Assembly: GCA_000949895.1 (NCBI GenBank)
Contig: JWIT01000014.1
Span: forward strand, 87,019-151,018
Length of the DNA stretch: 64,000 nt
Source: Agrobacterium arsenijevicii
GTDB taxonomy: Bacteria > Pseudomonadota > Alphaproteobacteria > Rhizobiales > Rhizobiaceae
Direction of reading: 5' to 3'
Part shown: positions 1 to 8,223 of the stretch, one piece after another
How positions within the stretch are numbered: position 1 is the first letter of the stretch
Layout of the letters: each line of letters begins with the position of its first letter
Notes under the pieces: generated by a model
Told to the model about the DNA's origin: nothing
Database searches by the model: none
What the model saw: only the letters and a program-made list of their open reading frames with translations
Made by a program: the position numbers and the translations under genes

Positions 1-861
1 CCCGCCTCCCTTGGGGACCCATCTGCTAGCAGGGATTTCTTGAAATTTCGAATATGCTTCATCGCCAACGACGCCGCAGGGCACGATTGTGGTGACACCG
101 GTGATTGTTGCATAATAGCGCGCCGCGGCAAGATTGACTGCGGGACCTGCCCAATTGAACCCATTAGCTTCCGGCAATATGGGCCAAGCACCTATATGGA
201 TGTGTTCCATCTGTGACTGCAGGATATAAGTCATTTGCGGGTGCATATGCTCCCAGCAACTCAGCGAGCCGACGCGACCGATTTCCGTCTCGTAGACCTT
301 CAGGCCAGATGCATCGCTGTCGCTCCATACAGTTCTTTCGCTGCCAGATGGACGAAGCTTGCGACGGAGTTGTACAGGTTTTCCATCTGCGCCGATCAAC
401 GCCTGCCCCATATAGAGGTAATCGCCGTCCAATTCGCTATACCCAAGCGACACGAAAATTTTCTCGCGTGCGGCGGCCTCCAAAAGTAATCGCCACTCGC
501 CGCTGCCTATCTGAAGAGAGTTGGCAACGTATTGCTTCAAATAGGCCTTCTTCCATTGCTCGGATTCATGACCGAACGGATATCCGGGCAGCCATAGTTC
601 CGGGAAGGCAACAAGTTTGGCACCGGCACTTGCAGCTTCTCCAATCATGCGGATCGTCTTGTCGACGCCGCCTTTGAGATCAAGGTAGACGGCTTCTGCC
701 TGCACGGCGGCAACCTTGAACTCCTCCGTCAGGCGACTTCTCGGCAAAGCATGTTCGGACGCGGATTGCGCCGCGTCCGCAGCGTGCACATCCTGTGCTA
801 GACGAGAAAGATAAAGGGCAGCAGCAGACGCCCCAAGTATTTGTCGTCTTGAAACATCCAT
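1..861 (-). CDS. Nitrilase with Tat-type signal peptide, C-terminus beyond the left edge
   Basis: This frame is open for 287 codons and runs off the left edge. It encodes a carbon-nitrogen hydrolase of the nitrilase branch, which converts a nitrile to a carboxylate and ammonia. The catalytic Glu lies in FPELWLPGYP, the Lys in RRKLRPS and the Cys in SCWEH. The N-terminus reads MDVSRRQILGASAAALYLS, a twin-arginine-like signal with a hydrophobic stretch, so export or membrane association is inferred; most nitrilases are cytosolic. The ATG at 861 follows a GGAGAAAG ribosome site. The protein resembles the nitrilase at 1872-2843 and is probably its paralogue. The usual family length is 320-370 residues, so about 60-80 residues are missing. 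Confidence 0.85.
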   Translation of the reverse strand, partial: MDVSRRQILGASAAALYLSRLAQDVHAADAAQSASEHALPRSRLTEEFKVAAVQAEAVYLDLKGGVDKTIRMIGEAASAGAKLVAFPELWLPGYPFGHESEQWKKAYLKQYVANSLQIGSGEWRLLLEAAAREKIFVSLGYSELDGDYLYMGQALIGADGKPVQLRRKLRPSGSERTVWSDSDASGLKVYETEIGRVGSLSCWEHMHPQMTYILQSQMEHIHIGAWPILPEANGFNWAGPAVNLAAARYYATITGVTTIVPCGVVGDEAYSKFQEIPASRWVPKGGG

Positions 862-1113
862 CTGCTTTCTCCGTTTTGGGGAAGCGAACTCGGATTAGCG
901 GCGTTTGTGTCAACCAATCCGGAGTCGTCGCATTGTTCGATTTCTGCGTCGCCCGGTTCGAAGGGACAGACGCCTCGTTGTTCGCGCCGGTTGAACGGCA
1001 CTCGGACAACATCCGAGCGAAAATAATGGCCAATCCTGACATGCCCCGCACGGCGGCGGTGCAAGCAATTGGCTTCGACGTAGGGTCATGGTTCTCGCGA
1101 AAACTCGTTGCTC

Positions 1114-1809
1114 CTATTGGGCCAATTCGACCGCCGCCTCATCGATAAGGCCCGCGACCTCGAAAGACTTCGACATAAGCGATGCATGACTTGCCTTTAA
1201 GGTAATGACCTTGCGGGCATTCAGGCGCGCCGACATCGCCACCTGATTTTCAGGCGCAATCATCCGGTCCTCGCTGGATATCTGATACCAGGACGGCTTC
1301 TTCTTCCAGGCTGGGGCGGTAACGGCATCTCCAAAGGTACTGGCCAGCGGCGCCTTTTGGGTGACCGCCATGACGAGACCCTCTTCGGGCGTCATGTCCT
1401 GGCAGAAGCTTTCATGGAGCTTATCGGCCTTGAGCCAGAGGTAGCCATCGCTGTCCGGCTCGATATTGGCCATTGCAGCCGGAGGATGCTGGTGCGTGAT
1501 ACCGCCCGGGCTTTCGCCGGCATCGGGCGCGAAGGCGGCGATATAGACAAGTCCTACCACATTCGGCTGATCACCGACTTCCGTTATCACCGCACCGCCA
1601 TATGAATGGCCCACCAGCAAGACAGGCCCTTTCTGTTGAGCCACCATCTTGCGTGTACGCTCAGTATCCTCCGCCAGAGACGTCAACGGCAGTTCGACGG
1701 CGTGAATGGACTGATGCCCCTTGCGCGCCAGCTCAAGTATCACCTTCGCCCAATGTGCCGCTCCACCCCAGAAGCCGTGCACCAGAATGATAGTGGGGTT
1801 GTTCGTCAT
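1114..1809 (-). CDS. Alpha/beta-hydrolase, copy 1
   Basis: This is a 231-residue alpha/beta-hydrolase. The oxyanion-loop motif HGFWGGAAHW is near residue 11, the nucleophile elbow is GHSYGG, the acid is probably the Asp in SSEDRM, and the catalytic His lies in KASHASLM near the C-terminus. This layout matches the small esterase/hydroxynitrile-lyase-like branch of the fold; the substrate is not known. The ATG at 1809 follows AAGGAGAAAACC. It lies 62 bases after the nitrilase at 1872-2843 on the same strand, so the two are probably co-transcribed and may act on the same nitrile-derived compound. A near-identical copy is at 4600-5295. An in-frame upstream extension exists but overlaps the nitrilase and lacks a better ribosome site. 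Confidence 0.88.
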   Translation of the reverse strand: MTNNPTIILVHGFWGGAAHWAKVILELARKGHQSIHAVELPLTSLAEDTERTRKMVAQQKGPVLLVGHSYGGAVITEVGDQPNVVGLVYIAAFAPDAGESPGGITHQHPPAAMANIEPDSDGYLWLKADKLHESFCQDMTPEEGLVMAVTQKAPLASTFGDAVTAPAWKKKPSWYQISSEDRMIAPENQVAMSARLNARKVITLKASHASLMSKSFEVAGLIDEAAVELAQ

Positions 1810-1871
1810 GGTTTTCTCCTTTTGAGGCGCGAACGCCAGTGTCGTTTCCAAACCAGCCCCGACCGGCACCG

Positions 1872-2843
1872 TCATTCAATTTCGGCAAGATCCGGGTCGA
1901 ACGACTGGACCCGTGGCTGTTCGCGCTTGTTGAACAGAAGACGCAGCACATCGGGACGGGAATAGTGGCCTGTGGGATCGTAGGCTGCCTTGGCGACCCC
2001 AATGAAGCCGAGGTCAATGTCCGCATACATTATCCCCTCCTCGGTTTCCGGGATAGCGTCTGCCAGAGGCGAGCCATCCGGCCCGAAAATCATCGTGAAG
2101 CCACCGCCTTCAAGCAGCAGGTTCTGTTTTGCCGGCGTGTCCACCAGCATCTCGAGCATCGACTTTGAAACCAGGGCACAGGGCGCAAGCACATAACATT
2201 GGCCTTCAAGCGCATAGACCTGGCTGGCGGCAAGATTGGCCTCGGCGCTCAGCTGAAACGCTGCGCCGCGGTAGACGGAGAAGCTGGGCCAGCTTGCGAC
2301 ATGGATCTGCTCGTTTTGTGAGTACATTGCATATTTTGACAGCGGCTGAATGTGTTCTGCGCAGCACAGCGCGCCCAGCCGACCCAGCTTTGTTGAATGC
2401 ACTGCTATATGCGATCCATCGCCTTCGCCAAAGACCGTGCGTTCGGCATGGGTCGGCTTGAGCTTGCGGCGATTGGCGATGACTTCCCCGCTGTCGCTAA
2501 AAAGCGCCTGCGCAAGATAAAGACTGCCGCCTGCCCGTTCCGTAAAGCCCATGACGACATGGATCGAATGCCTTGCCGCCGCGGCTCTCAGCCGCTCATA
2601 ATGGACATCACCAATCTCCATGGCATTGGCAAAATATTTGCCGACAAACTGCATCCCCCAAGCCGGGGAATCGAGCCAGATCCACCAGGGATAGCCCGGC
2701 AGCCAGACCTCCGGGAACGCAATGAGTGATGCCCCTTGCGAAGCGGCCTGCTCAATGAGGCCGATCGCCTTCTCGACACCCTTTTCGATATCGAGAAATT
2801 CCGGCGCGGCCTGCACGGCCGCGACTTTGTATTTGGTGAGCAT
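1872..2843 (-). CDS. Nitrilase (carbon-nitrogen hydrolase family)
   Basis: This is a 323-residue nitrilase of normal length. The expected triad is visible: Glu45 in [12 protein letters not shown], Lys127 in [12 protein letters not shown] and Cys161 in ALCCAEH. The segment GDVHYERLR, the RTVFGEGDG loop and the C-terminal [11 protein letters not shown] are typical of microbial aliphatic or arylacetonitrilases. The residue after the catalytic Cys is Ala rather than the usual Trp, which may alter the active-site pocket. The ATG follows GAGGGAACCGTC. The gene is divergent from the AraC-type regulator at 3021 and is followed by the hydrolase at 1114-1809, an arrangement suggesting an inducible nitrile-degradation operon. 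Confidence 0.93.
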   Translation of the reverse strand: MLTKYKVAAVQAAPEFLDIEKGVEKAIGLIEQAASQGASLIAFPEVWLPGYPWWIWLDSPAWGMQFVGKYFANAMEIGDVHYERLRAAAARHSIHVVMGFTERAGGSLYLAQALFSDSGEVIANRRKLKPTHAERTVFGEGDGSHIAVHSTKLGRLGALCCAEHIQPLSKYAMYSQNEQIHVASWPSFSVYRGAAFQLSAEANLAASQVYALEGQCYVLAPCALVSKSMLEMLVDTPAKQNLLLEGGGFTMIFGPDGSPLADAIPETEEGIMYADIDLGFIGVAKAAYDPTGHYSRPDVLRLLFNKREQPRVQSFDPDLAEIE

Positions 2844-3020
2844 GACGGTTCCCTCTGTTCTAACTCAGGGAGCAGTCGTGCCACAGTGCACATCTTCGCA
2901 CTTGGACAGGCTGGCCTCCATTATTGTCAGAAACGGCCATTCGACGTGCACGGCACGATTCTTGCGTTATAATCCGGGAGTAAATGCCCACGTTAAACGG
3001 GGAAATCGAAAGCAAGCCAA
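2844..3020. promoter_or_regulatory. Divergent promoter region between nitrilase and AraC-type regulator
   Basis: These 177 bases separate the two divergent genes. A good minus-10 hexamer TATAAT lies at 2968-2973 on the plus strand, about 48 bases before the regulator start; a matching minus-35 box is not convincing. The nitrilase promoter and the regulator's binding sites are expected here, but I could not delimit them. Confidence 0.5.
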
Positions 3021-3932
3021 ATGATGTCTGCGAAATCCGAAGCTCTTTCGCTTTGGAAAGAACAGTTGTGGTCAACCTATGTACGCCTCGAAAGCAAATC
3101 CGAGGCGGTCGGCTTTTATGGCTCGGTGCAGGAGTTTTTTCCGCACAGTCATAGCCTGAGCCTAGTGGATTCCACGGCTCAGCTCACCGAGAGAACGCGC
3201 CGACACATTCGGACCGACCACCAGGAGGTGGTATTGGTTGCCTTTCAGCTATCTGGGTGCGGGCGTGTAACCCAGGATGAGCGAGAGGCGTGGACAGTCC
3301 CAGGCGAATTCGTCTTTTACGAAAGCATCCGCCCCTATTCCCTGGGGTTCGACGGGCCATTCAAGCAACTGGTGCTGAGAATAGATCGGGATCGGATGAT
3401 CTCGACGATGCCATGCATCGGCAATCTGACCGCCAGGACGTTCGACGCAAGACAGGGCGCCGGGGCCGTCGCACTGGACTTCCTCCAGAGTCTCGCCGCG
3501 CGCGGAAACCAGATTGACGAAGGTAGCCTTTCGACGATGGAGCGTACCGCCTTCGATCTTATTGCGACCGGCGTCCTGTCGTCGACCGGAGACCTTTCAC
3601 CACGGCGTGTGCTTTTTGAGCGGTTGCGTGATCGTCTCGTCGAGAAAGTGCGGGACCCTTCGTTCAATCAGACCGATATGGCGGCCTTGGCCGGAATGTC
3701 CCCGAGGTCTCTCAGGCGGCTCTGCGCGGAAAACGGCATTTCACCTGGTGGCCTCATTCTCAGAACGAGATTGCAGGGCACACGAGACGGCTTCGCACTC
3801 GATGTCAACAAGAGGCGGTCCGTCACAGAGATAGCTTTGAGCTGGGGTTTCAATGACATCAGCTATTTCAACAGGGCATTTAGGACGACCTACGGCATGA
3901 CTCCGAGGCAGATGCGCCATTCGCATCAATGA
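3021..3932 (+). CDS. AraC-family transcriptional regulator
   Basis: This is a 303-residue regulator with an N-terminal AraC-binding-like (cupin) domain over roughly residues 20-185 and a C-terminal double helix-turn-helix over residues 205-300. The signature ends with the typical IALSWGFNDISYFNRAFRTTYGMTPRQMR. It is divergent from the nitrilase-hydrolase operon, the usual position for an AraC-type activator that responds to a nitrile or its acid. Two in-frame ATGs at 3021 and 3024 are possible starts. The effector cannot be inferred from the sequence. Confidence 0.92.
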   Translation: MMSAKSEALSLWKEQLWSTYVRLESKSEAVGFYGSVQEFFPHSHSLSLVDSTAQLTERTRRHIRTDHQEVVLVAFQLSGCGRVTQDEREAWTVPGEFVFYESIRPYSLGFDGPFKQLVLRIDRDRMISTMPCIGNLTARTFDARQGAGAVALDFLQSLAARGNQIDEGSLSTMERTAFDLIATGVLSSTGDLSPRRVLFERLRDRLVEKVRDPSFNQTDMAALAGMSPRSLRRLCAENGISPGGLILRTRLQGTRDGFALDVNKRRSVTEIALSWGFNDISYFNRAFRTTYGMTPRQMRHSHQ

Positions 3933-4599
3933 AAGGCGATTGAAATTTGGCCAATAGGGATCGCCATCATCGGCCCCCGGTTGGAAGTCAGATGGGGTAT
4001 TCGGCTTGAGCCCATCTTCGAGGATTTTGGGTAGGAGGTGCTGCGCTTCGTGCTGATGATAAACGTGGTCTGTTCTCTAACATGTTGGTTTTCACGCGGA
4101 ACTGAGCCCGTTCTCCGATCGTCTCATTCTCGCCCCGCAACCTGTCGCGCTGACGCTTGCGGCATTGCTCCTCCAGCTAGGTGTTAAACGCATCCAAACC
4201 GTCGATACCGATACCGGCGGAATCCTTACACCCTGATCGAAGATGCCGCCACCGACATGGAAATGGCCCCGATCGGGGCCATTTCCATGTCGGCACCACA
4301 GCCCTGCCGCTGGCCTGCTTTTGCTCCGCCGTTGACAATGACTCCTTATCTCAGACTGAAGGCTGATGTGTTCGAAATAATGGTTGTTTCAATAATGGCG
4401 AAAATAAACACAATCGACTTATCTGAAGACGATGGTCTGGCAAATAATTTCGTCAATGCTTGCCAGATTTCGTGACACCTCGTCTCCATCGATCTGCTTT
4501 TCTTGCTATTGGCGCGGTCATGATTATCAATTCTCCGCGACACGAGGGAGACGCGAGATTATACTCTCGCGATTTTGAACCCCGCTGGCAATTTTACTC
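3933..4599. other. Intergenic region between AraC regulator and hydrolase copy 2
   Basis: This stretch of about 670 bases has no gene I can support. It contains one perfect long palindrome (4252-4293). The segment 4020-4200 reads on the minus strand like a decayed coding remnant, but no family could be assigned. The last 100 bases before 4600 are AT-richer. Confidence 0.5.
4252..4293. repeat. Perfect 42-bp palindrome
   Basis: The sequence from CCGACATGGAAATGGCCCCG to its exact reverse complement forms a continuous 42-base palindrome with no loop. It is not followed by a T-run, so it is not an obvious intrinsic terminator. It could form a cruciform or hairpin and could be a protein-binding site or a scar of a mobile element; none of these is proven. 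Confidence 0.85.
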
Positions 4600-5295
4600 T
4601 TATTGAGTTACTCCCGCCGCCGCCTCATCGATAAAGCCCGCGACCTCGAAAGACTTCGACATAAGCGACGCATGACTTGCCTTTAAGGTAATGACCTTGC
4701 GGGCATTCAGGCGCGCCGACATCGCCACCTGATTTTCAGGCGCAATCATCCGGTCCTCGCTGGATATCTGATACCAGGACGGCTTCTTCTTCCAGGCTGG
4801 GGCGGTAACGGCATCTCCAAAGGTACTGGCCAGCGGCGCCTTTTGGGTGACCGCCATGACGAGACCCTCTTCGGGCGTCATGTCCTGGCAGAAGCTTTCA
4901 TGGAGCTTATCGGCCTTGAGCCAGAGGTAGCCATCACTGTCCGGCTCGATATTGGCCATTGCAGCCGGAGGATGCTGGTGCGTGATACCACCTGGGCTTT
5001 CGCCCGCATCGGGCGCGAAGGCGGCGATATAGACGAGCCCCGCCACATTCGGCTGATCTCCGACCTCCGTTATGACCGCGCCGCCGTATGAATGGCCCAC
5101 GAGCAGGACAGGCCCTTTCTGTTGGGCCACCATTTTGCGTGTACGCTCGGCATCTTCGGCCAGCGACGTCAACGGCAGTTCGACGGCGTGAATTGACTGA
5201 TGACCCTTGCGCGACAGCTCGAGTATCACCTTCCCCCAATGCGCGGCTCCGCCCCAAAAGCCGTGCACCAGAATGATAGTAGGTTTGTTCGTCAT
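4600..5295 (-). CDS. Alpha/beta-hydrolase, copy 2
   Basis: This 231-residue paralogue of the hydrolase at 1114-1809 differs at only about ten residues, mainly at the N-terminus (TNKP for TNNP, HWGK for HWAK, ELSRKG for ELARKG) and in the last ten positions (EAAAGVTQ for EAAVELAQ). The oxyanion loop, GHSYGG nucleophile elbow, acid and histidine are all intact, so it should be active. The ATG at 5295 follows AGGAGAAAACG. It lies 29 bases downstream of the DUF983 gene and may share its transcript. Many differences from copy 1 are silent, which indicates purifying selection on both copies. Confidence 0.88.
   Translation of the reverse strand: MTNKPTIILVHGFWGGAAHWGKVILELSRKGHQSIHAVELPLTSLAEDAERTRKMVAQQKGPVLLVGHSYGGAVITEVGDQPNVAGLVYIAAFAPDAGESPGGITHQHPPAAMANIEPDSDGYLWLKADKLHESFCQDMTPEEGLVMAVTQKAPLASTFGDAVTAPAWKKKPSWYQISSEDRMIAPENQVAMSARLNARKVITLKASHASLMSKSFEVAGFIDEAAAGVTQ
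4618..5295. repeat. Duplicated hydrolase segment (partner at 1134-1809)
   Basis: This DNA is a direct repeat of 1134-1809. The stretch 1195-1455 matches 4679-4939 essentially base for base, while 1490-1800 against 4974-5286 differs roughly every 10-20 bases. Flanking DNA is unrelated on both sides, so the repeat corresponds closely to the coding sequence. Confidence 0.85.
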
Positions 5296-5324
5296 CGTTT
5301 TCTCCTGTTTTCCTTGAAAGCGCA

Positions 5325-5753
5325 TCACAAACCGTGATCTGTGAGAGGGAGAACTGATGCTTCCTCTTTCGGAGCGGGAGAGGTGCGGGCAAGCTTGCCC
5401 TCTTCCGCCTTGTAGAAATACTGGCTAGCGACCAGCCAGCCCTTCAGCGGCCGCAAAGGCGGTATGCAGGTGGCCAGCATGAAGGGGCCGGTGACCACAA
5501 GCTGAACCCACAAGGGTGCACTATGCTGGACTTCCAGCCATACGCCGAGCAGGACGCTCGGCACGCAGGCAAAACACATGACGAAAAAGGCGGGACCATC
5601 TGCCGGATCGGCGAAACCATAGTCGAGACCGCAGACTTCACATTCGGGCCGCATCTTCAGGAAGCCGTTGAAAATATGCCCCTGGCCGCAACGCGGGCAT
5701 CTTCCCTTGAGCCCCGTTGTCGTCGGCGGGAGTGGCGGCCATTCCGTTTGCAT
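5325..5753 (-). CDS. DUF983 family membrane protein
   Basis: This is a 142-residue protein with the DUF983 layout. A zinc-ribbon-like pair of CxxC motifs (GRCPRCGQGHIF and PECEVCGLDYGF) is followed by GPAFFVMC and two hydrophobic segments at roughly residues 55-75 and 80-105. Its molecular function is unknown. I chose the ATG at 5753, before MQTEWPPLPPTT and after AGGAACATT. A longer frame starts at 5798 but adds residues from an AT-rich promoter-like stretch. The upstream region shares a motif with the MocR-type regulator's promoter. Confidence 0.82.
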   Translation of the reverse strand: MQTEWPPLPPTTTGLKGRCPRCGQGHIFNGFLKMRPECEVCGLDYGFADPADGPAFFVMCFACVPSVLLGVWLEVQHSAPLWVQLVVTGPFMLATCIPPLRPLKGWLVASQYFYKAEEGKLARTSPAPKEEASVLPLTDHGL

Positions 5754-5787
5754 GACGAATGTTCCTATGTTTGCGATCAATATCCTT

Positions 5788-5803
5788 ATTGATTGCATTC
5801 AAT
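5788..5803. promoter_or_regulatory. Imperfect palindrome matching MocR-region motif
   Basis: ATTGATTGCATTCAAT is nearly palindromic and shares the ten bases TTGATTGCAT with 7538-7547, and TGCATTCAAT (inverted) with 7439-7448, in the MocR-type regulator's upstream region. It lies 35 bases before the DUF983 start and is a candidate operator. Confidence 0.45.
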
Positions 5804-5895
5804 ATAGATACATTAATCCGATTGATACGATATGGCATAGTGACGCAGACGCCCGCTCACCCCGGAACGAGACGCGTTTTTGACAGCGAGTGAGG

Positions 5896-7299
5896 TTAGA
5901 AGAAGGACGCGGCGAGTTCGGGTGGACCTTCGAGCGCGTGGCCCATATATTCGAGGGCGCCCTGAAGCTTTTCTCGGCCGATGGGGCCACCAAGGCAGAC
6001 GCGCACCGCTTCCGGGGCCGGACCTTCGACGGTGAAGGCATCGCTGGCAACGACGCCGATGCCTGAAGCCCGCATATGACTGCCGAAAGTCGAGCGCGTC
6101 CAGCCGTTCGTCAGCGGCAGCCAGATGTTGAAGCTGATCGGATCGCCGCGATAGCTGCCGGCCGGCAGGACGGCCGCGACCATTTCCTGGCGTGCCGTCG
6201 CTTCCTTGCGGATGAAACGCAGGATGGTATCGGCCGTGCCGTCTTCGATCCAGCGGGTGGCCAGCGCCATATTGAGCGGCGATGCCATGACATTGTTGGC
6301 ACGCATGGCGCTGACAAAGGGCCAGATCGCCTTGGTATCCGGAGCCACGACATAAGCCAGCCGGAGGCCGGCGCCGATGCATTTGGCCAGACCGCCGATG
6401 TGCCAGGTGAGGTCCGGCGCCATGGCGGCGAATGGCGGCGGTGCATGTAGCGGAATGAAACCATAGGCGTCATCCTCGATGATCGGCACGTGATATTTGC
6501 GCGCCACCGCGCAGATCTCCTCGCGCCGCCGTTCGGGGATCGTCAGCGTCACCGGGTTCTGCAGGGTCGGGTTGAGATAAAGTCCCTTGGGTTTCAGCCT
6601 CTCGCACGCATCGGCAAAGGCGTCCGGCAGGATGCCATGTTCGTCCATCGGCAGGCCGGAAAGCGTGAGGCGCAGTTGCGCGGCGATCGAGCGGATGCCG
6701 GGATAGGTGATGCTTTCCGACAGGATGGTTTCGCCGGGCTTGGCCAAAAGGCCGCAAATCGCCAATAGCGCCGGATGGGCTCCGGGCGTTACGAAGATAC
6801 GCTCCTGCGACGGCACGAGCCCACGCCGGCTGAGCCAGGCGGCCGCCGCCTCCTTGTCCATGCCAGAACCGCCGAACCCCTGGTAGCGCAACAGCGGAAT
6901 GAGGCTGGAAGCAACCGCCGAGAGGCCCTCGCGCATCCGGGCGATCAGTTCCGGGTCGGTCGGCTCTGGCGGCATGTTCATCGAAAGATCGATGGCAGAG
7001 GTGCGGCGCGGATCGGGCGCGGTACCGGATGCAAAACCGCGGCGCTCCTTATCCGTGCCGCCGGTGACGAAGGTGCCGCGGCCGACATGCGAATCCACCA
7101 GTCCGCGCTTCTGCGCCTCGACATAACCGCGCGCGACGGTGGTGAAATCGATCTCCAGACGCTTGGCCAGCTCGCGCTGCGGCGGCAGCCGGTCTCCGAT
7201 GACCAGATGGCCGCTGCGCAGATCCATCTCGATCAGATCGGCGATGGCCATATAACGGGGGCTGCTGCTGCGGCTGAGATCGGGTCGCCAGTCTTTCAT
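5896..7299 (-). CDS. MocR-type transcriptional regulator (GntR HTH plus aminotransferase domain)
   Basis: This is a 467-residue PLP-dependent regulator. The GntR winged helix at residues 20-90 contains LPPQRELAKRLEIDFTTVARGYV and VGRGTFV. A class I aminotransferase-like domain follows at about 120-460, with EDDAYGF and the PLP-lysine region GGLAKCIGAGLRLAYV. Such proteins sense an amino-containing ligand through PLP. The length is normal when starting at ATG 7299; an AAGGA lies about 18 bases upstream, further than usual, so the start is tentative. It is divergent from the Nit1C cluster, which it probably regulates. TGCATTCAAT-like motifs occur in both its own and the DUF983 upstream regions. 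Confidence 0.9.
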   Translation of the reverse strand: MKDWRPDLSRSSSPRYMAIADLIEMDLRSGHLVIGDRLPPQRELAKRLEIDFTTVARGYVEAQKRGLVDSHVGRGTFVTGGTDKERRGFASGTAPDPRRTSAIDLSMNMPPEPTDPELIARMREGLSAVASSLIPLLRYQGFGGSGMDKEAAAAWLSRRGLVPSQERIFVTPGAHPALLAICGLLAKPGETILSESITYPGIRSIAAQLRLTLSGLPMDEHGILPDAFADACERLKPKGLYLNPTLQNPVTLTIPERRREEICAVARKYHVPIIEDDAYGFIPLHAPPPFAAMAPDLTWHIGGLAKCIGAGLRLAYVVAPDTKAIWPFVSAMRANNVMASPLNMALATRWIEDGTADTILRFIRKEATARQEMVAAVLPAGSYRGDPISFNIWLPLTNGWTRSTFGSHMRASGIGVVASDAFTVEGPAPEAVRVCLGGPIGREKLQGALEYMGHALEGPPELAASFF

Positions 7300-7438
7300 C
7301 GTGATGTCGTCATATCCTTCTTGATCGACATTGACTGTATATTGTTGCAGCCGTGCCCTGTCACGGAAAATGTCTCGACTACGGGATAAATGGTGTTCGC
7401 AGGAGAGACCAAGCCAACACGTCGCTTCCGGCGGGCTT

Positions 7439-7556
7439 ATTGAATGCACAATGATGGCATTCATTTTGAACTTTCCTGCATTCGATTTTTGCACTGAATC
7501 GCCCAGAAAATCGGCCTTGAATTTTCCTCCGTCAAACTTGATTGCATAATTGAATG
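7439..7556. promoter_or_regulatory. Cluster of TGCATTCAAT-like motifs (candidate MocR operator)
   Basis: Within the MocR-Nit1C divergent region, ATTGAATGCA at 7439-7448, GGCATTCATT near 7456, TGCATTCGAT near 7479 and TTGATTGCATAATTGAATG at 7538-7556 all resemble one inverted motif. MocR proteins commonly bind two or more repeats in their own promoter region. This is a pattern seen by eye, not statistically tested. Confidence 0.45.
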
Positions 7557-7597
7557 TATTTTTGCGCTATTTGACTGCCATTTGTGCAAAATCAATC

Positions 7598-7613
7598 TGG
7601 CACGCGGCTTGCA
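7598..7613 (+). promoter_or_regulatory. Sigma-54 promoter of the Nit1C cluster
   Basis: TGGCACGCGGCTTGCA matches the sigma-54 (RpoN) minus-24/minus-12 consensus TGGCAC-N5-TTGCA, with GG and GC separated by ten bases. It lies 53 bases upstream of the first Nit1C gene and reads toward it. Inverted TTGCGC and GTGCAA sequences at 7561-7589 could form part of an NtrC-type enhancer site. This fits the reported nitrogen-starvation induction of such clusters. Confidence 0.75.
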
Positions 7614-7665
7614 ATTGGATGGATGCTCCCCGGATGGGGATCGGATTTCAACCAAGGAGCCATCC

Positions 7666-8148
7666 ATGCCCGCAGTGACCAAGCCCGCCAATCAAAAAGG
7701 CGACTTTCTTGTCGATTACGAAGAAAAGGTTTTCGAGGACGTTCAGGCGACAGCCGGCGAGAAAGCCCTCGTCACCTTCCATACCGTCGCCTTCGAAGGT
7801 TCGATCGGTTTCGTCAATCTGTTGCAGGCCACCCGCCTGAAGCGGAAGGGCTTCGAAACCTCCATCCTGCTCTACGGCCCGGGCGTGACGCTCGGCGTCC
7901 AGCGCGGCTTTCCGACGCTTGGCGCCGAAGCCTTTCCCGGGCACCTGAACTTCAACAACCAGATCGTCAAATTCATGGAAGAGGGCGGCAAGGTCTATGC
8001 CTGCCGTTTCGCGCTTCAGGCGCTCTACGGCCATGGTGAAGGCGCGCTGATCCCCGGCATCAAGCCGATCAGTCCGCTCGACGTGCTGGACCTGATCCTC
8101 ATCCATCGCCGCGACGGGGCCTTCATCCTCGACACCTGGACCCTTTAG
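7666..8148 (+). CDS. MSMEG_0572 family nitrogen starvation response protein
   Basis: This 160-residue protein opens the Nit1C cluster. It matches the MSMEG_0572/DsrE-like type seen in these clusters, with motifs [34 protein letters not shown] and a C-terminal [20 protein letters not shown]. Its biochemical role is unknown. It is cytosolic by appearance, with no signal peptide. The ATG at 7666 follows AAGGAGCCATCC; the longer open frame upstream includes the sigma-54 promoter and is rejected as coding. The next gene starts 75 bases downstream. Confidence 0.88.
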   Translation: MPAVTKPANQKGDFLVDYEEKVFEDVQATAGEKALVTFHTVAFEGSIGFVNLLQATRLKRKGFETSILLYGPGVTLGVQRGFPTLGAEAFPGHLNFNNQIVKFMEEGGKVYACRFALQALYGHGEGALIPGIKPISPLDVLDLILIHRRDGAFILDTWTL

Positions 8149-8223
8149 AGCCGCCTTTTATCCATTGAAAACGGGCGGAGCCCCCTGCTCCGCCCCCTCA
8201 CTTCACCGACCGAGGAATTCGTC

